A stretch of DNA of 64,000 nt, from NCBI GenBank assembly GCA_003134785.1, contig PLCN01000021.1, positions 1-64,000 on the forward strand. The letters are read 5' to 3'. Below the pieces are notes generated by a model. That model was not told the origin of the DNA. It saw only the letters and a program-made list of their open reading frames with translations, and ran no database searches. Positions 52,425 through 60,296 of this stretch are shown here, piece by piece. Origin of the DNA: Spartobacteria bacterium (GTDB lineage Bacteria > Verrucomicrobiota > Verrucomicrobiia > Chthoniobacterales > UBA10450). The position numbers and the translations under genes are program-made. Position 1 is the first letter of the stretch. Every line of letters starts with the position of its first letter.

Positions 52425-53552
52425 ATGAGCTCCTCTCTCGCCAAGGCCTTCGATCAGTTATCTCAGAACCGACTCTTCGAAGGGCTCGAATCGGATTTGC
52501 TCAGCGAAATCGCGCCCGATGTTCACGTCGTCCGATTGAGCGCGGGCGAGGTCATTTTTCGCGAAGGTGATCCGGGAGACGTGATGTATTTGGTCGGGGA
52601 AGGCTCAGTGAAGATTTCCAAGTCCGGCCGCGGTGGTCAGCAGGAAACGCTCGGCTTCATTCAATCGGGAAACTTTTTTGGCGAAATGGCGTTACTCGAT
52701 GGCGAGCCGCGCTCCGCCATGGCTACGGCCGCGGAGCCGACGCTTCTCGGCACCGTGGACGAGCCGACCTTTCAGCATATTCTCGAGCTCGCGCCCAGCC
52801 GCTTGCACATGAATTTTTTGCGCTCGGTCTCGGAGCGGCTCCGCACGGTGAATTCGCATTTTATCAGCGAAGTCATGCGCACCGAACGGCTGAGCCTGGT
52901 CGGCTCGATGGCGAATTCCATCATTCACGACCTGAAGAACCCCATTTGCATCATCCGTTGCTGCACGGATTTGATCGCCGGAGAAAGCAAAGATCCCCGC
53001 CTGCTCGAGCTGACGTCGATGGCGGACAAGGCCGTGGATGGAATGCTCGCGATGACCCAAGAGCTGCTCGACTACGCGCGCGGCTCGACCTCGCTTTCCT
53101 GCGAAACCGTTTCGATCTGGCGTCTGCTCGATGAATTGAACCAGCAATCGCTTCGCCTCCTGCCCGGGCAAAACATTCAGTTCGCCAAGAACATCCGTTA
53201 CGACGGGAACGTCATCGTCGATCTTGCGCGCTTCATTCGCGTGCTCTGCAATTTGATCAAGAACGCGCGGGAAGCGATGCCGAGCGGCGGAATTCTGACC
53301 ATCACCACCGATCTCGTCGGCAATCAGGTCGTCATCCGCATCTCTGACACGGGGATCGGGATTCCCGAGGACCTCATGCCGAAACTCTTCGAGCCTTTCG
53401 TCACGCACGGGAAGTCACACGGGACCGGTCTCGGAATGGCGATCGCCAAGTCCGTCGTGACCGCGCACCAGGGAAAGATTTCGATCAGCAGCGTGCAGGG
53501 CAAGGGCACAACCGTCGACATCCGTCTTCCCGCGCCGCCTGCGCCATTGTAG
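52425..53552 (+). CDS. Cyclic-nucleotide-binding sensor histidine kinase
   Basis: A 375-residue soluble kinase. An N-terminal cNMP-binding domain (about 12-130) carries the phosphate-binding cassette NFFGEMALLDGEPRSA (about 82-97) with the Arg-Ser-Ala of cAMP binders. The dimerisation helix has SIIHDLKNPICIIRC (His near 168), followed by a complete HATPase: NLIKNAREAMP (N box, near 276), ISDTGIGIPED, LFEPFVTHGKSHGTGLGMAI. No membrane segment. cAMP from the divergent cyclase is the likely input and the upstream receiver protein the likely output; both links are inferred from context. Confidence 0.93.
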   Translation: MSSSLAKAFDQLSQNRLFEGLESDLLSEIAPDVHVVRLSAGEVIFREGDPGDVMYLVGEGSVKISKSGRGGQQETLGFIQSGNFFGEMALLDGEPRSAMATAAEPTLLGTVDEPTFQHILELAPSRLHMNFLRSVSERLRTVNSHFISEVMRTERLSLVGSMANSIIHDLKNPICIIRCCTDLIAGESKDPRLLELTSMADKAVDGMLAMTQELLDYARGSTSLSCETVSIWRLLDELNQQSLRLLPGQNIQFAKNIRYDGNVIVDLARFIRVLCNLIKNAREAMPSGGILTITTDLVGNQVVIRISDTGIGIPEDLMPKLFEPFVTHGKSHGTGLGMAIAKSVVTAHQGKISISSVQGKGTTVDIRLPAPPAPL

Positions 53553-53584
53553 TCTGACGGTTTCTCGACCCGTCCGAACGAGTT

Positions 53585-53670
53585 GAATTGCGGATTGCGA
53601 TTTGCCGTTTGCGATCTAAGAATGTGAGCGGCGAGCGCCGAAATCCAAAATCGGCAATCGAAAATTCGAA
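53585..53670. repeat. Degenerate short repeats before tRNA-Gln
   Basis: ATTGCGGATTGCGATTTGCC and, further on, CCGAAATCCAAAATCGGC AATCGAAAATTCG: diverged copies of the GGATTTCGG-type unit also seen at 34985-35031. Confidence 0.45.
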
Positions 53671-53744
53671 TACCCCGTGGTGTAACGGTAACACAGCGCC
53701 CTTTGGAGGCGTTATTCATGGTTCGAATCCATGCGGGGTAGCCA
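53671..53744 (+). tRNA. tRNA-Gln(TTG)
   Basis: A complete cloverleaf with 7-bp acceptor (TACCCCG/CGGGGTA), D-arm GTGTAACGGTAACAC, anticodon stem GCGCC/GGCGT with loop CTTTGGA (anticodon TTG, bases 53703-53705), T-arm CATGGTTCGAATCCATG and encoded CCA end. It reads CAA glutamine codons. Confidence 0.93.
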
Positions 53745-54078
53745 ATTACAACCGGCCTAACGAATCTGCTCTGCCTTGCGCGAATGCCGTCGTGTCAAAT
53801 GGCAGCGGATGAAAACGCAAGATCGCTGCGCTCGGTCGTAATAACTGCCGCGTGAGTTCAAACGAAGCGATAAGTGCCGCGAGTCTTCCAGGAGATCGAT
53901 CCACTTCAAGGACGCAGATCGCTGAGTATCGCCTGCGCGCGAGCAGACAAATTGGCGAATCGCGACTAGCGGAAGCTTGCCTGTTCCAACACGATTTGAG
54001 ATAAGAGAAGGTTTGCCGCCGCATCGAGTGGTGCGGGGGTGATGCAACCAACCACAACCAACGGAAGAACAGCAAATT

Positions 54079-54285
54079 ATGGCTGACGAAAAAAGCGGGA
54101 CGAAGCCGGATAAAGAGGGCGGTGCCGGCGCCGAAAAAGATGAAGCCCAGGGGACTGAAGTCGAAGGTCGGCACAGGCACCATCGGATGCTCTACACCTG
54201 CTGGCGCGACGGTACAGGCAACTACGTTCATGGCGACTGGTCATGGTTCACGTGCTGGCGGTGCGGCGCGTTGAACTACATGTAA
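54079..54285 (+). CDS. Small Trp/Cys-rich protein
   Basis: A 68-residue protein. The first half is charged (Lys/Glu/Gly); the second half is YTCWRDGTGNYVHGDWSWFT followed by CWRCGALNYM, with three Cys and three Trp in 29 residues and a repeated TCWR. It has the feel of a small zinc ribbon or nucleic-acid-binding end. No family was recognised. The frame is short but the composition argues for a real gene. Confidence 0.45.
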   Translation: MADEKSGTKPDKEGGAGAEKDEAQGTEVEGRHRHHRMLYTCWRDGTGNYVHGDWSWFTCWRCGALNYM

Positions 54286-55048
54286 TCCGCCTCGGAAGAG
54301 CAGGGTTCCATCCCCTGCGCTTCCGTTCCCCTTCGCCAGCGCGCGAAAAACACCTTCGCCCCAAGGAGGAGCCCTTTCCAAACCGCCTTTCTTCCTATCG
54401 GTGGTCTACTTGACCGCCGGTCCTTTTCTGCTGGTTATCTGGCCTGCCAACAAATGCCGCAAAGCTCAACGCTCTCCAGCTCTAAGTATCAAGTAACCGC
54501 AGGAAGGCAGCGCTACAAACTACCTCCGTGGTCGTGTACTTCACCCACGTCAATTCCGGTGCTGTTTGTTCAGTCCAGCAGCGACGCGGCGTAAGGCCAA
54601 AGTAGGACAACGAGTCAGGCGTGAGGGAAGGCACCTCGGCCGCGAGTCGCGAGTGCTAGCCTCGCCGCCCCCCCTGTGCAGGCGGCGGAAAATGAAATCC
54701 ACCAGCAAGGCAATCATAACCCCTCCAAGAGCTCCACCTAGCGCGCCACCACCAGAAAGACTAAGCCGAATAAAGCCATGGAGGATAGAATGCCGTTAAC
54801 CAGGATGGACCGGACCACCGAATCGTAACATTGGCGGCAGGCCGAAAGGGCGAACGAGTAGCATGAGCGAATCAATAAGATCAGTTATGCCTGATGAGAG
54901 CGAGCATAATCAGAGATCAGAGTCCGGAAGTCAGCGTTCGGTATTTTTGCAATGCCGAACAGCTAGCCTGCTCTCAACGCCTCCACTATTCTCGTTGGCC
55001 GGCAGACGAGGTTTGCATCCGCCAAGCCATCAATGGCATCATTAGCGC
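54286..55048. other. Intergenic region, gene-poor
   Basis: No supported gene in about 760 bp. On the minus strand 54683-54790 reads as a Gly-rich membrane segment (SLSGGGALGGALGG, VMIALLVDFIFRR) with no start codon and an upstream stop; it may be a relic. Confidence 0.4.
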
Positions 55049-55669
55049 ATGTCTGAATCGACCCCGACTTTCCGGAAGAAGCTTGGACGTTGGGCGGCGG
55101 AGTTGCTCCTTGTCTTTCTCGGCGCTTACGCCGCTTTCTCGCTCACCAACTACCGGCAACACCGCCAGGAAGCGCGTCGGCGCGACCAGATCCTCGAGTC
55201 GCTCGAACAAAGAACCCGCGAGACGCTCGCGAATTGTGAAGAACAGGGAGGCAAGGCGCAGCGGGACGCAGCTGAGTTCCGCCGGGCGCTGGCGGCGGGT
55301 GAAATGCCGCCTGTCCGCCCCATCACCTTTTCCTCGGATTACAACGCCAACGATGCCGCGACTCTTTTGCAGTCGGGCGGCCTAGAGCTGCTCGAGGTCA
55401 AAACCATTCTGGCGATGCGCAACGCCGAATCGGCCATACGCGGCGGTCTGAGCCGGCTCGCCCACATCGAAAAATTGAGCGACGAAATGATCATGCCCAA
55501 CCTCGACCAGGAGATCAGCTTCTTTTACGACCCTGCCACGAAACAACTTCGCCACCGTTTCGCGCTCTATCCCGCCGCCCTGCAGATCGAGGCTGATTTC
55601 TTCCGCGACCTGCAACGCGCCGAGACCGAGCTCCAGCAACTACAAGCGGAACGAAAGCGCCAGTGGTAA
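55049..55669 (+). CDS. Membrane-anchored protein of unknown function
   Basis: A 206-residue protein with one N-terminal membrane helix (about 16-32; AAELLLVFLGAYAAFSLTNY) and a helical, charged remainder including LLQSGGLELLEVKTILAMRN. The anchor and the following coil resemble the DUF6090-like group of 'EilxVVxGIxxAL' membrane proteins. No catalytic motif. The next gene downstream on the same strand is a response regulator (89 bp gap). Confidence 0.6.
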   Translation: MSESTPTFRKKLGRWAAELLLVFLGAYAAFSLTNYRQHRQEARRRDQILESLEQRTRETLANCEEQGGKAQRDAAEFRRALAAGEMPPVRPITFSSDYNANDAATLLQSGGLELLEVKTILAMRNAESAIRGGLSRLAHIEKLSDEMIMPNLDQEISFFYDPATKQLRHRFALYPAALQIEADFFRDLQRAETELQQLQAERKRQW

Positions 55670-55758
55670 GCGGACCCCAGTTCCAGCTCATCGGCTGCTC
55701 AACATAGCGCCAGATGTTTCCATCGCCGGTACAAACGCTGCTAGTTGTTAGGTGAAAT

Positions 55759-56130
55759 ATGGACGCATCTCTGAGAATCCTGGCGGTCGATAACGAACCG
55801 TCGGTGACACTCTCCCTGAAGTTTGTCTTCACCGCGCCGCGCTACGAGTTGACCTGCGTTGACAGCGGCCAGGCCGCGCTCGCCAAACTCGATGCCAATG
55901 CGAACCCGTTTGATGTCATCATCGTCGACCAAAAAATGCCGAATCTGAGCGGCGCGGAATTGGTCGGCGCGATAAGGCAACGCGGAATCACCAGTAAGAT
56001 TATCGCCGTATCGGCGCACCTCTCTTCGGAAGTTCGTGAGGCTTACGCACGGATGGATGTGCACGAGATGTTCTCCAAGCCTTTTGACGTTGCCGAACTC
56101 CGTTCCGCCGTCGATCGCCTCGCCGCCTGA
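55759..56130 (+). CDS. Single-domain response regulator
   Basis: A 123-residue receiver (LRILAVDNEPSVTLSLKFVF, VIIVDQKMPNLSGAEL with the phosphoacceptor Asp, IIAVSAHL, MFSKPFDVAELR with the conserved Lys). The acidic pair before the phospho-Asp is VDNE. There is no output domain; it may act by protein contact. Its kinase is not adjacent. Confidence 0.92.
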   Translation: MDASLRILAVDNEPSVTLSLKFVFTAPRYELTCVDSGQAALAKLDANANPFDVIIVDQKMPNLSGAELVGAIRQRGITSKIIAVSAHLSSEVREAYARMDVHEMFSKPFDVAELRSAVDRLAA

Positions 56131-56166
56131 TTTGCCCTTCGCCGATCGAATGCGCAAGACTTTGGC

Positions 56167-57282
56167 CTAGAAACTACTTTTCCGCGCGTGATAAGGCTGG
56201 TGGGACTGGTAGAGGCCCAGCCGAGATTTCGCGCTTCCTCTTTCCTTCTCTCCCAGACTCGGTGTCTCCAGGTATTTCGTCTCGAATTTGATCGCTTGCT
56301 CGAAGTCACCCGCTTCCGCGTAGGCGGCGGCCGTGGTATCCAGCAAGTCGGGATCTTCCGCCTCCGTTAATTCAGCTGCTTTCCGGGCGCATTTCACAGC
56401 CTTTGGTCCATCGCGGATATTCGCCTGGGCGCAGGTGGCCAGAAGCCAGGCGAGGCTTTTGTAACGCCCGGCCACTTTGGGATTCAGCCGCACAGACTCC
56501 TTTAAGTCCGCGACAGCCCATTCATGCTGACCGCTCAATTCGTAGGCAATGCCACGCGAATAGTAGGCCGTATCGTAATCCGCCTTTATTTGTACCGCCT
56601 GCGTGTAATCTGCGATGGCTTTGTCGTATTCAGCCTTATGCCGGTAAGCGAGGCCACGATCGAAGTAGGCGTCCACATCTTTCGGGTCGAGCCGGATCGC
56701 TTCGTTATAATCCGCGATGGCTTTGTCGTATTCGCCCTTGTCATCGTAGATCGTGCCGCGGTTGACGTAGGCGGACGCATATTTGGGGTCCACGCGGATG
56801 GCTTCCGTGTAGTCCGCCAAAGCTTTATCAATCTCATTTTTCTTTCCGTAAATAAGGCCGCGACTTAAGTAGCTCTTCGCGCTTTTCGAATCGAGCCGAA
56901 TCGCTTCGGTGAAGTCCGCGATGGCTTTGTCGTAGTCGCCTCTATTTTTGTAAATGATGCCACGGTTGATGTAGGCGGACGGGTCGCCCGAGTCGAGTAG
57001 GATATCTTCATTGTAATCCGCGAGGGCTTTATCGGTGTCGCCTTTGTGTTCGTAGGCCAGGGCTCGATTGAAAAAGGCCCACGCATTCTTGGAATCAAGC
57101 CGGATAGCCTTGGTATACTCGACTATGGCTTTATCGTAGTCGCCCGCCTTTGAGTATTTGAGGCCGCGGTTATAGGCAGAGTTGGTACTAGGCAGCAGTT
57201 CCAACAACAGGACCGGCACAGCCCCGAGAAGAACAACAACCGAGAAGATTATCCCAAAGGTGAACTTCGATGAAACGGCCAT
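56167..57282 (-). CDS. TPR-repeat membrane-anchored protein
   Basis: A 371-residue protein with an N-terminal membrane helix (about 9-30) and at least seven 34-residue TPR units (from about 34 to 270; typical unit AYxNRGxxYxxKGxYDKAIADYxEAIRLDPK). The repeats are very alike, which gives a visible ~102-bp periodicity in the DNA and hints at recent expansion. The C-terminal ~100 residues are less regular. Likely a scaffold in the periplasm or at the membrane. Confidence 0.88.
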   Translation of the reverse strand: MAVSSKFTFGIIFSVVVLLGAVPVLLLELLPSTNSAYNRGLKYSKAGDYDKAIVEYTKAIRLDSKNAWAFFNRALAYEHKGDTDKALADYNEDILLDSGDPSAYINRGIIYKNRGDYDKAIADFTEAIRLDSKSAKSYLSRGLIYGKKNEIDKALADYTEAIRVDPKYASAYVNRGTIYDDKGEYDKAIADYNEAIRLDPKDVDAYFDRGLAYRHKAEYDKAIADYTQAVQIKADYDTAYYSRGIAYELSGQHEWAVADLKESVRLNPKVAGRYKSLAWLLATCAQANIRDGPKAVKCARKAAELTEAEDPDLLDTTAAAYAEAGDFEQAIKFETKYLETPSLGEKERGSAKSRLGLYQSHQPYHARKSSF

Positions 57283-57316
57283 CAGCTTGTCCTGGTCTAA
57301 GTGCGCAAGCTATCGT

Positions 57317-57703
57317 TTACAAGCTCGATCTACCCGCAAAGCCGCGGTAAGCGATCCACGCGAATCCGGTCAACGCCAGGAGAACGGGCAGGAAAAAGGC
57401 GCCTTCGAAGACATCACTGGGAGGACCGATTCGGATCAACACCAAAACGAGAGCTACAATGTTCAGCGCGAACGCAGCCACTGCGGCGTAAGGCCGCGCC
57501 TCGGTAATACATCCGGCGAGTAGTAGGAGAATAATGATCGCCGCCGCAGTCAGCGGGCCCTAAATTACTCCGAAGAGGAAATCAGTTATTACCTGGAGCG
57601 TGTCACCCGTCGAAAAAGTGTGTTGCCAGATCAGCACCGCCAGCCCTGCGACCAGGTTGAGCAGCGAAAGCAAGAGCGAGACGATATAGAGCGCTATCTT
57701 CAT
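57317..57703 (-). pseudogene. Small membrane protein gene with an in-frame stop
   Basis: On the minus strand an ATG at 57703 opens a 129-codon frame that ends at 57317, interrupted only by one TAG at codon 48 (plus bases 57560-57562). It would read MKIALYIVSLLLSLLNLVAG ... ITDFLFGVI-stop-GPLTAAAIIILLLLAGCI ... VALVLVLIRIGPPSDVFEGA ... LALTGFAWIAYRGF, with four hydrophobic segments. The frame stays protein-like on both sides of the stop, so this is a recently broken gene or a sequence error. Family not recognised. Confidence 0.7.
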
Positions 57704-57751
57704 GCTGCTACTGGTCTACTGCCAATTCCGCTGGGGGCCAGGCAATTCTGC

Positions 57752-57777
57752 TGTAGCCGCGTCGTTGTGGGACGCGT
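57752..57777. repeat. Dispersed palindromic repeat (REP-like), copy 3
   Basis: TGTAGCCGCGTCGTTGTGGG ACGCG, matching copies at 9251, 42262 and 61233. It lies between two gene relics. Confidence 0.65.
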
Positions 57778-57781
57778 GGGA

Positions 57782-57902
57782 ATGAGCCCGATAACGTAAC
57801 AGACCATCGCGATGGTGACGACGGTCTGCGGAGTTCAGCTCGTGGCGGACTCAGGAAGCGTACCGCTCAGTGGGCCAAGCCCAAGAACGAAGCTAGCCCA
57901 GG
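57782..57902 (-). pseudogene. Fragment paralogous to the 94-residue membrane protein
   Basis: The minus strand reads NPWASFVLGLGPLSGTLPES then ATS-stop-TPQTVVTIAMVCYVIGLI. This is clearly homologous to the intact 94-residue protein encoded at 59833-60117 (LGLGLVSGALPPSAVSW then TPQSAVTIAVICYCIGL). A Trp codon has become TGA, and the ends are missing. It is a partial, dead duplicate about 2 kb from the intact gene. Confidence 0.75.
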
Positions 57903-57907
57903 GGTTG

Positions 57908-58735
57908 TTACTTCTGCATCAGGCTCTGGTGCTCGGCTACGATTTGCCATTTGTCGTTGCGGCGAACCCAAATATTTGTCACCACACTGGTGATTGAGAA
58001 CGCCTCACCGTTCGCGCGTTTGCCTGTGTCGATAATGCGCGCCGTATAGACCGCGGTGTCGCCAAACACGCGCACCACCGGGTCGTCCACCTTCGTATCG
58101 CTCTCCTCGCTTTTCTCGACCGCGCGTAACAGGTCGGCTTTGCCTCTTCTCGCTCCTTTGAACGACCAGGCTTGGATGTCATCCGCGATGAGCGGGCTGA
58201 TCGTCGCCACATCGTGCTTCAGCCAGGCTGCGTTTATCATCTCGGTTAACCGCAGGATCTCTTTCTCGTCGGCAGCCGATGACGATGTCGTTTGTGGCTT
58301 CGCTTCCTCCAGGTACACCGCCTGTTCCGTCACAGCGCGCCAGCCTTCCGGCTGTTTCACCCAGACACGCGTCACCCGATCCCGGCCACTCGACCGTTCG
58401 CCCTTAAACTCGATCGTGTTCATCCAACGCGCCGTCACAATCGCAGTCTCACCGTAAAGACGCACCTCTATTTGATCCAACTCGATCGACAGAAACTTTG
58501 CTCTACCCGATTGAAGCGCGTCGATAAATTGCGCTCTTGTCTGTTCTCGGCCGTTGACATGGATCACCTTCCAATCGTCCGCCAGCAGGCGATTCAACGC
58601 AGCCCCATCGTGTTGCAAGAATGCCTGCCGCAGCTCTTCCTCTGCGCGCAAGACTTCATTCCTGTCAGCGTTTGGATCCGCGAAAGCGGGAAGCGTGGCA
58701 ATCAGTAGAACTAAGAGAACAACTCCTGTCTGCAT
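57908..58735 (-). CDS. Secreted two-domain DUF4440/SnoaL-like protein
   Basis: A 275-residue exported protein (signal about 1-19). Two NTF2-like DUF4440 domains lie in tandem (about 25-140 and 155-270): each begins with a helix such as ELRQAFLQHDGAALNRLLAD or MINAAWLKHDVATISPLIAD and ends in RVWVKQPEGWRAVTEQAVYL or NIWVRRNDKWQIVAEHQSL. The internal duplication is clear. Function unknown; periplasmic location from the signal peptide. Confidence 0.9.
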   Translation of the reverse strand: MQTGVVLLVLLIATLPAFADPNADRNEVLRAEEELRQAFLQHDGAALNRLLADDWKVIHVNGREQTRAQFIDALQSGRAKFLSIELDQIEVRLYGETAIVTARWMNTIEFKGERSSGRDRVTRVWVKQPEGWRAVTEQAVYLEEAKPQTTSSSAADEKEILRLTEMINAAWLKHDVATISPLIADDIQAWSFKGARRGKADLLRAVEKSEESDTKVDDPVVRVFGDTAVYTARIIDTGKRANGEAFSITSVVTNIWVRRNDKWQIVAEHQSLMQK

Positions 58736-58855
58736 GCTTCTCTTTTATGCGGCGATAAACCCGCGGACAAGCTTTCCGGAGCAAGAATTCATTCGTGCCT
58801 CGGAAATCTTGAATCCAAACGCATTGGAGATGCATCCAACCGAAAAAAGGCACTT

Positions 58856-59737
58856 ATGAACCTGACATCGACAAACGGCCGTAGAGCAAGCTGGAAATTA
58901 AGGGCGGGTTCATTGGGCCTGGGCGTGCTGGCCGGCCTTCTCGTATTTGGAGTAGGCTTAGCGGTTTCAGAGGACCTTCGTCTTCTTTATGTCAGCGGAG
59001 CGATTCTGCTTTTTTGCGGCGCGACCTGGGTGGGCGCCAAGAGCGGCAGGGATTGGCTGAGCGCTCTTCTCTTCTACGTGCCACTGGCGGGCTTGTTTTG
59101 CTTTTTTGTTCTAGGTCAGTTGCCGTTCCTATGGCCAAATCTCTTGTTCTGGGCTCTCGCCGCCGCCCTCGGTTTGTTTCTACTAGGTACCCGACAGGAG
59201 CGCGGAGCCAGGGTCTCCGGTGTCGTCATCTTGCTCGCTATCTCGACCTGGTATTGCATGTCCTATATTCCAGATCAAATGAAGCGCGCCACGAACCATT
59301 TTAGCGATGGTGCTGCGCCCGCGTTTGTCTTTCAAGCGGTCAGCGAGGGGTCGGTGCCCACCACAGCGACGCCTGGGAAAATTCTGGTGATCGACTTCTT
59401 TGGCACCTGGTGTCCTCCATGTCTCGCGGAGCTGCCGGAAATTGCACTGATGAGGTCAAGCTTACAAGACAGGCGCGACATCGAATTTGTTATCGTGGCC
59501 ACCAACGCGGGTGGAGACACTCCGGAGCGCCTGCGTTCCTTCGGCCGGCTGCGGCATGTTACCCTGCCTCTCGCCTTCGATCCGGCCGGAAAAGCGCACA
59601 CCGCTTTCGGCCTGACCGGATATCCCGGAATAGTGGTCATAGATCGGACTGGCCGGGTCCGACTTACCCGACAAGGATACAACAGCTCCGAAACGAGCTT
59701 CCGCACGGACCTTACCCAACTGTTACAGAGCTTGTAG
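58856..59737 (+). CDS. TlpA-like thioredoxin with membrane anchor
   Basis: A 293-residue protein. Four to five helices (about 18-145) anchor a C-terminal thioredoxin-fold domain (about 165-293). The redox motif is CPPC in DFFGTWCPPCLAELPEI, followed by VTLPLAFDPAGKAHTAF and the cis-Pro GYPGIVVIDRTG. It probably reduces or oxidises thiols on the outer side of the inner membrane. It is divergent from the DUF4440 gene. Confidence 0.92.
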   Translation: MNLTSTNGRRASWKLRAGSLGLGVLAGLLVFGVGLAVSEDLRLLYVSGAILLFCGATWVGAKSGRDWLSALLFYVPLAGLFCFFVLGQLPFLWPNLLFWALAAALGLFLLGTRQERGARVSGVVILLAISTWYCMSYIPDQMKRATNHFSDGAAPAFVFQAVSEGSVPTTATPGKILVIDFFGTWCPPCLAELPEIALMRSSLQDRRDIEFVIVATNAGGDTPERLRSFGRLRHVTLPLAFDPAGKAHTAFGLTGYPGIVVIDRTGRVRLTRQGYNSSETSFRTDLTQLLQSL

Positions 59738-59832
59738 ACTGCTTAGCCCTTATCCCACCGAAGAAATTGCCGAATTCGGAACGGTCTGGAGCGTTTGTTG
59801 ATTCTGCATTCCGCATTCCTGATAGCACCTCC

Positions 59833-60117
59833 CTATAACCCGGTCATGGCCCGAAGGAAAAAGAATAGCACGCCTATGGCCACGAGCGCGAGCGGCGCGC
59901 GCGCCAGAAACTTCGTCACCCCATCAAGACTCTGACCGCGCCGGGATTGCATGAACGCAATTAACGCCAGAACAAGCCCGATGCAGTAACAGATCACCGC
60001 TATGGTGACAGCGCTCTGCGGGGTCCAGCTCACTGCCGAAGGAGGTAGGGCGCCGCTCACCAGACCGAGCCCAAGGAACAAAAACGACGCGAACCCAAGT
60101 TTGCGCAAATGATTCAT
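59833..60117 (-). CDS. Small membrane protein (paralogue of the relic at 57.8 kb)
   Basis: A 94-residue protein with three helices (about 8-25, 35-57, 72-91). A partial, stop-containing copy of its middle lies at 57782-57902. No family recognised. Confidence 0.65.
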   Translation of the reverse strand: MNHLRKLGFASFLFLGLGLVSGALPPSAVSWTPQSAVTIAVICYCIGLVLALIAFMQSRRGQSLDGVTKFLARAPLALVAIGVLFFFLRAMTGL

Positions 60118-60218
60118 GCTAACACTTGCTTACGCGATGCCGCCCGTCCTGCAAGTCCGTCGGGAAAGCTGAAACGCGAAAGCGGCTCGGCCTGGCTCCG
60201 GCCTTATGGTCCCAGGTC

Positions 60219-60280
60219 GTAGACTTCCACCAGGCCGAGACCGGCGCCGTTGTTCACCTTCTCCACAACACCATGGTCTT
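60219..60280 (-). pseudogene. Orphan end of a surface module
   Basis: The minus strand reads EKVNNGAGLGLVEVYDLGP and then a stop. This matches the end of the first surface module of the GDSL hydrolase (GNNAGTGNGLVEVYDLES). Only about 20 residues remain. Confidence 0.6.
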
Positions 60281-60296
60281 TGCTGGGCCGGCCCTA

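Noticed and set aside
54683-54790. Minus-strand Gly-rich membrane segment as a gene
   Set aside because: No start codon and an upstream in-frame stop; kept only as a possible relic.
10373-55755. Frequent CGTTAGG/CCTAACG motif as an uptake or Chi-like signal
   Set aside because: About a dozen copies in 64 kb on both strands is near chance for a 7-mer.
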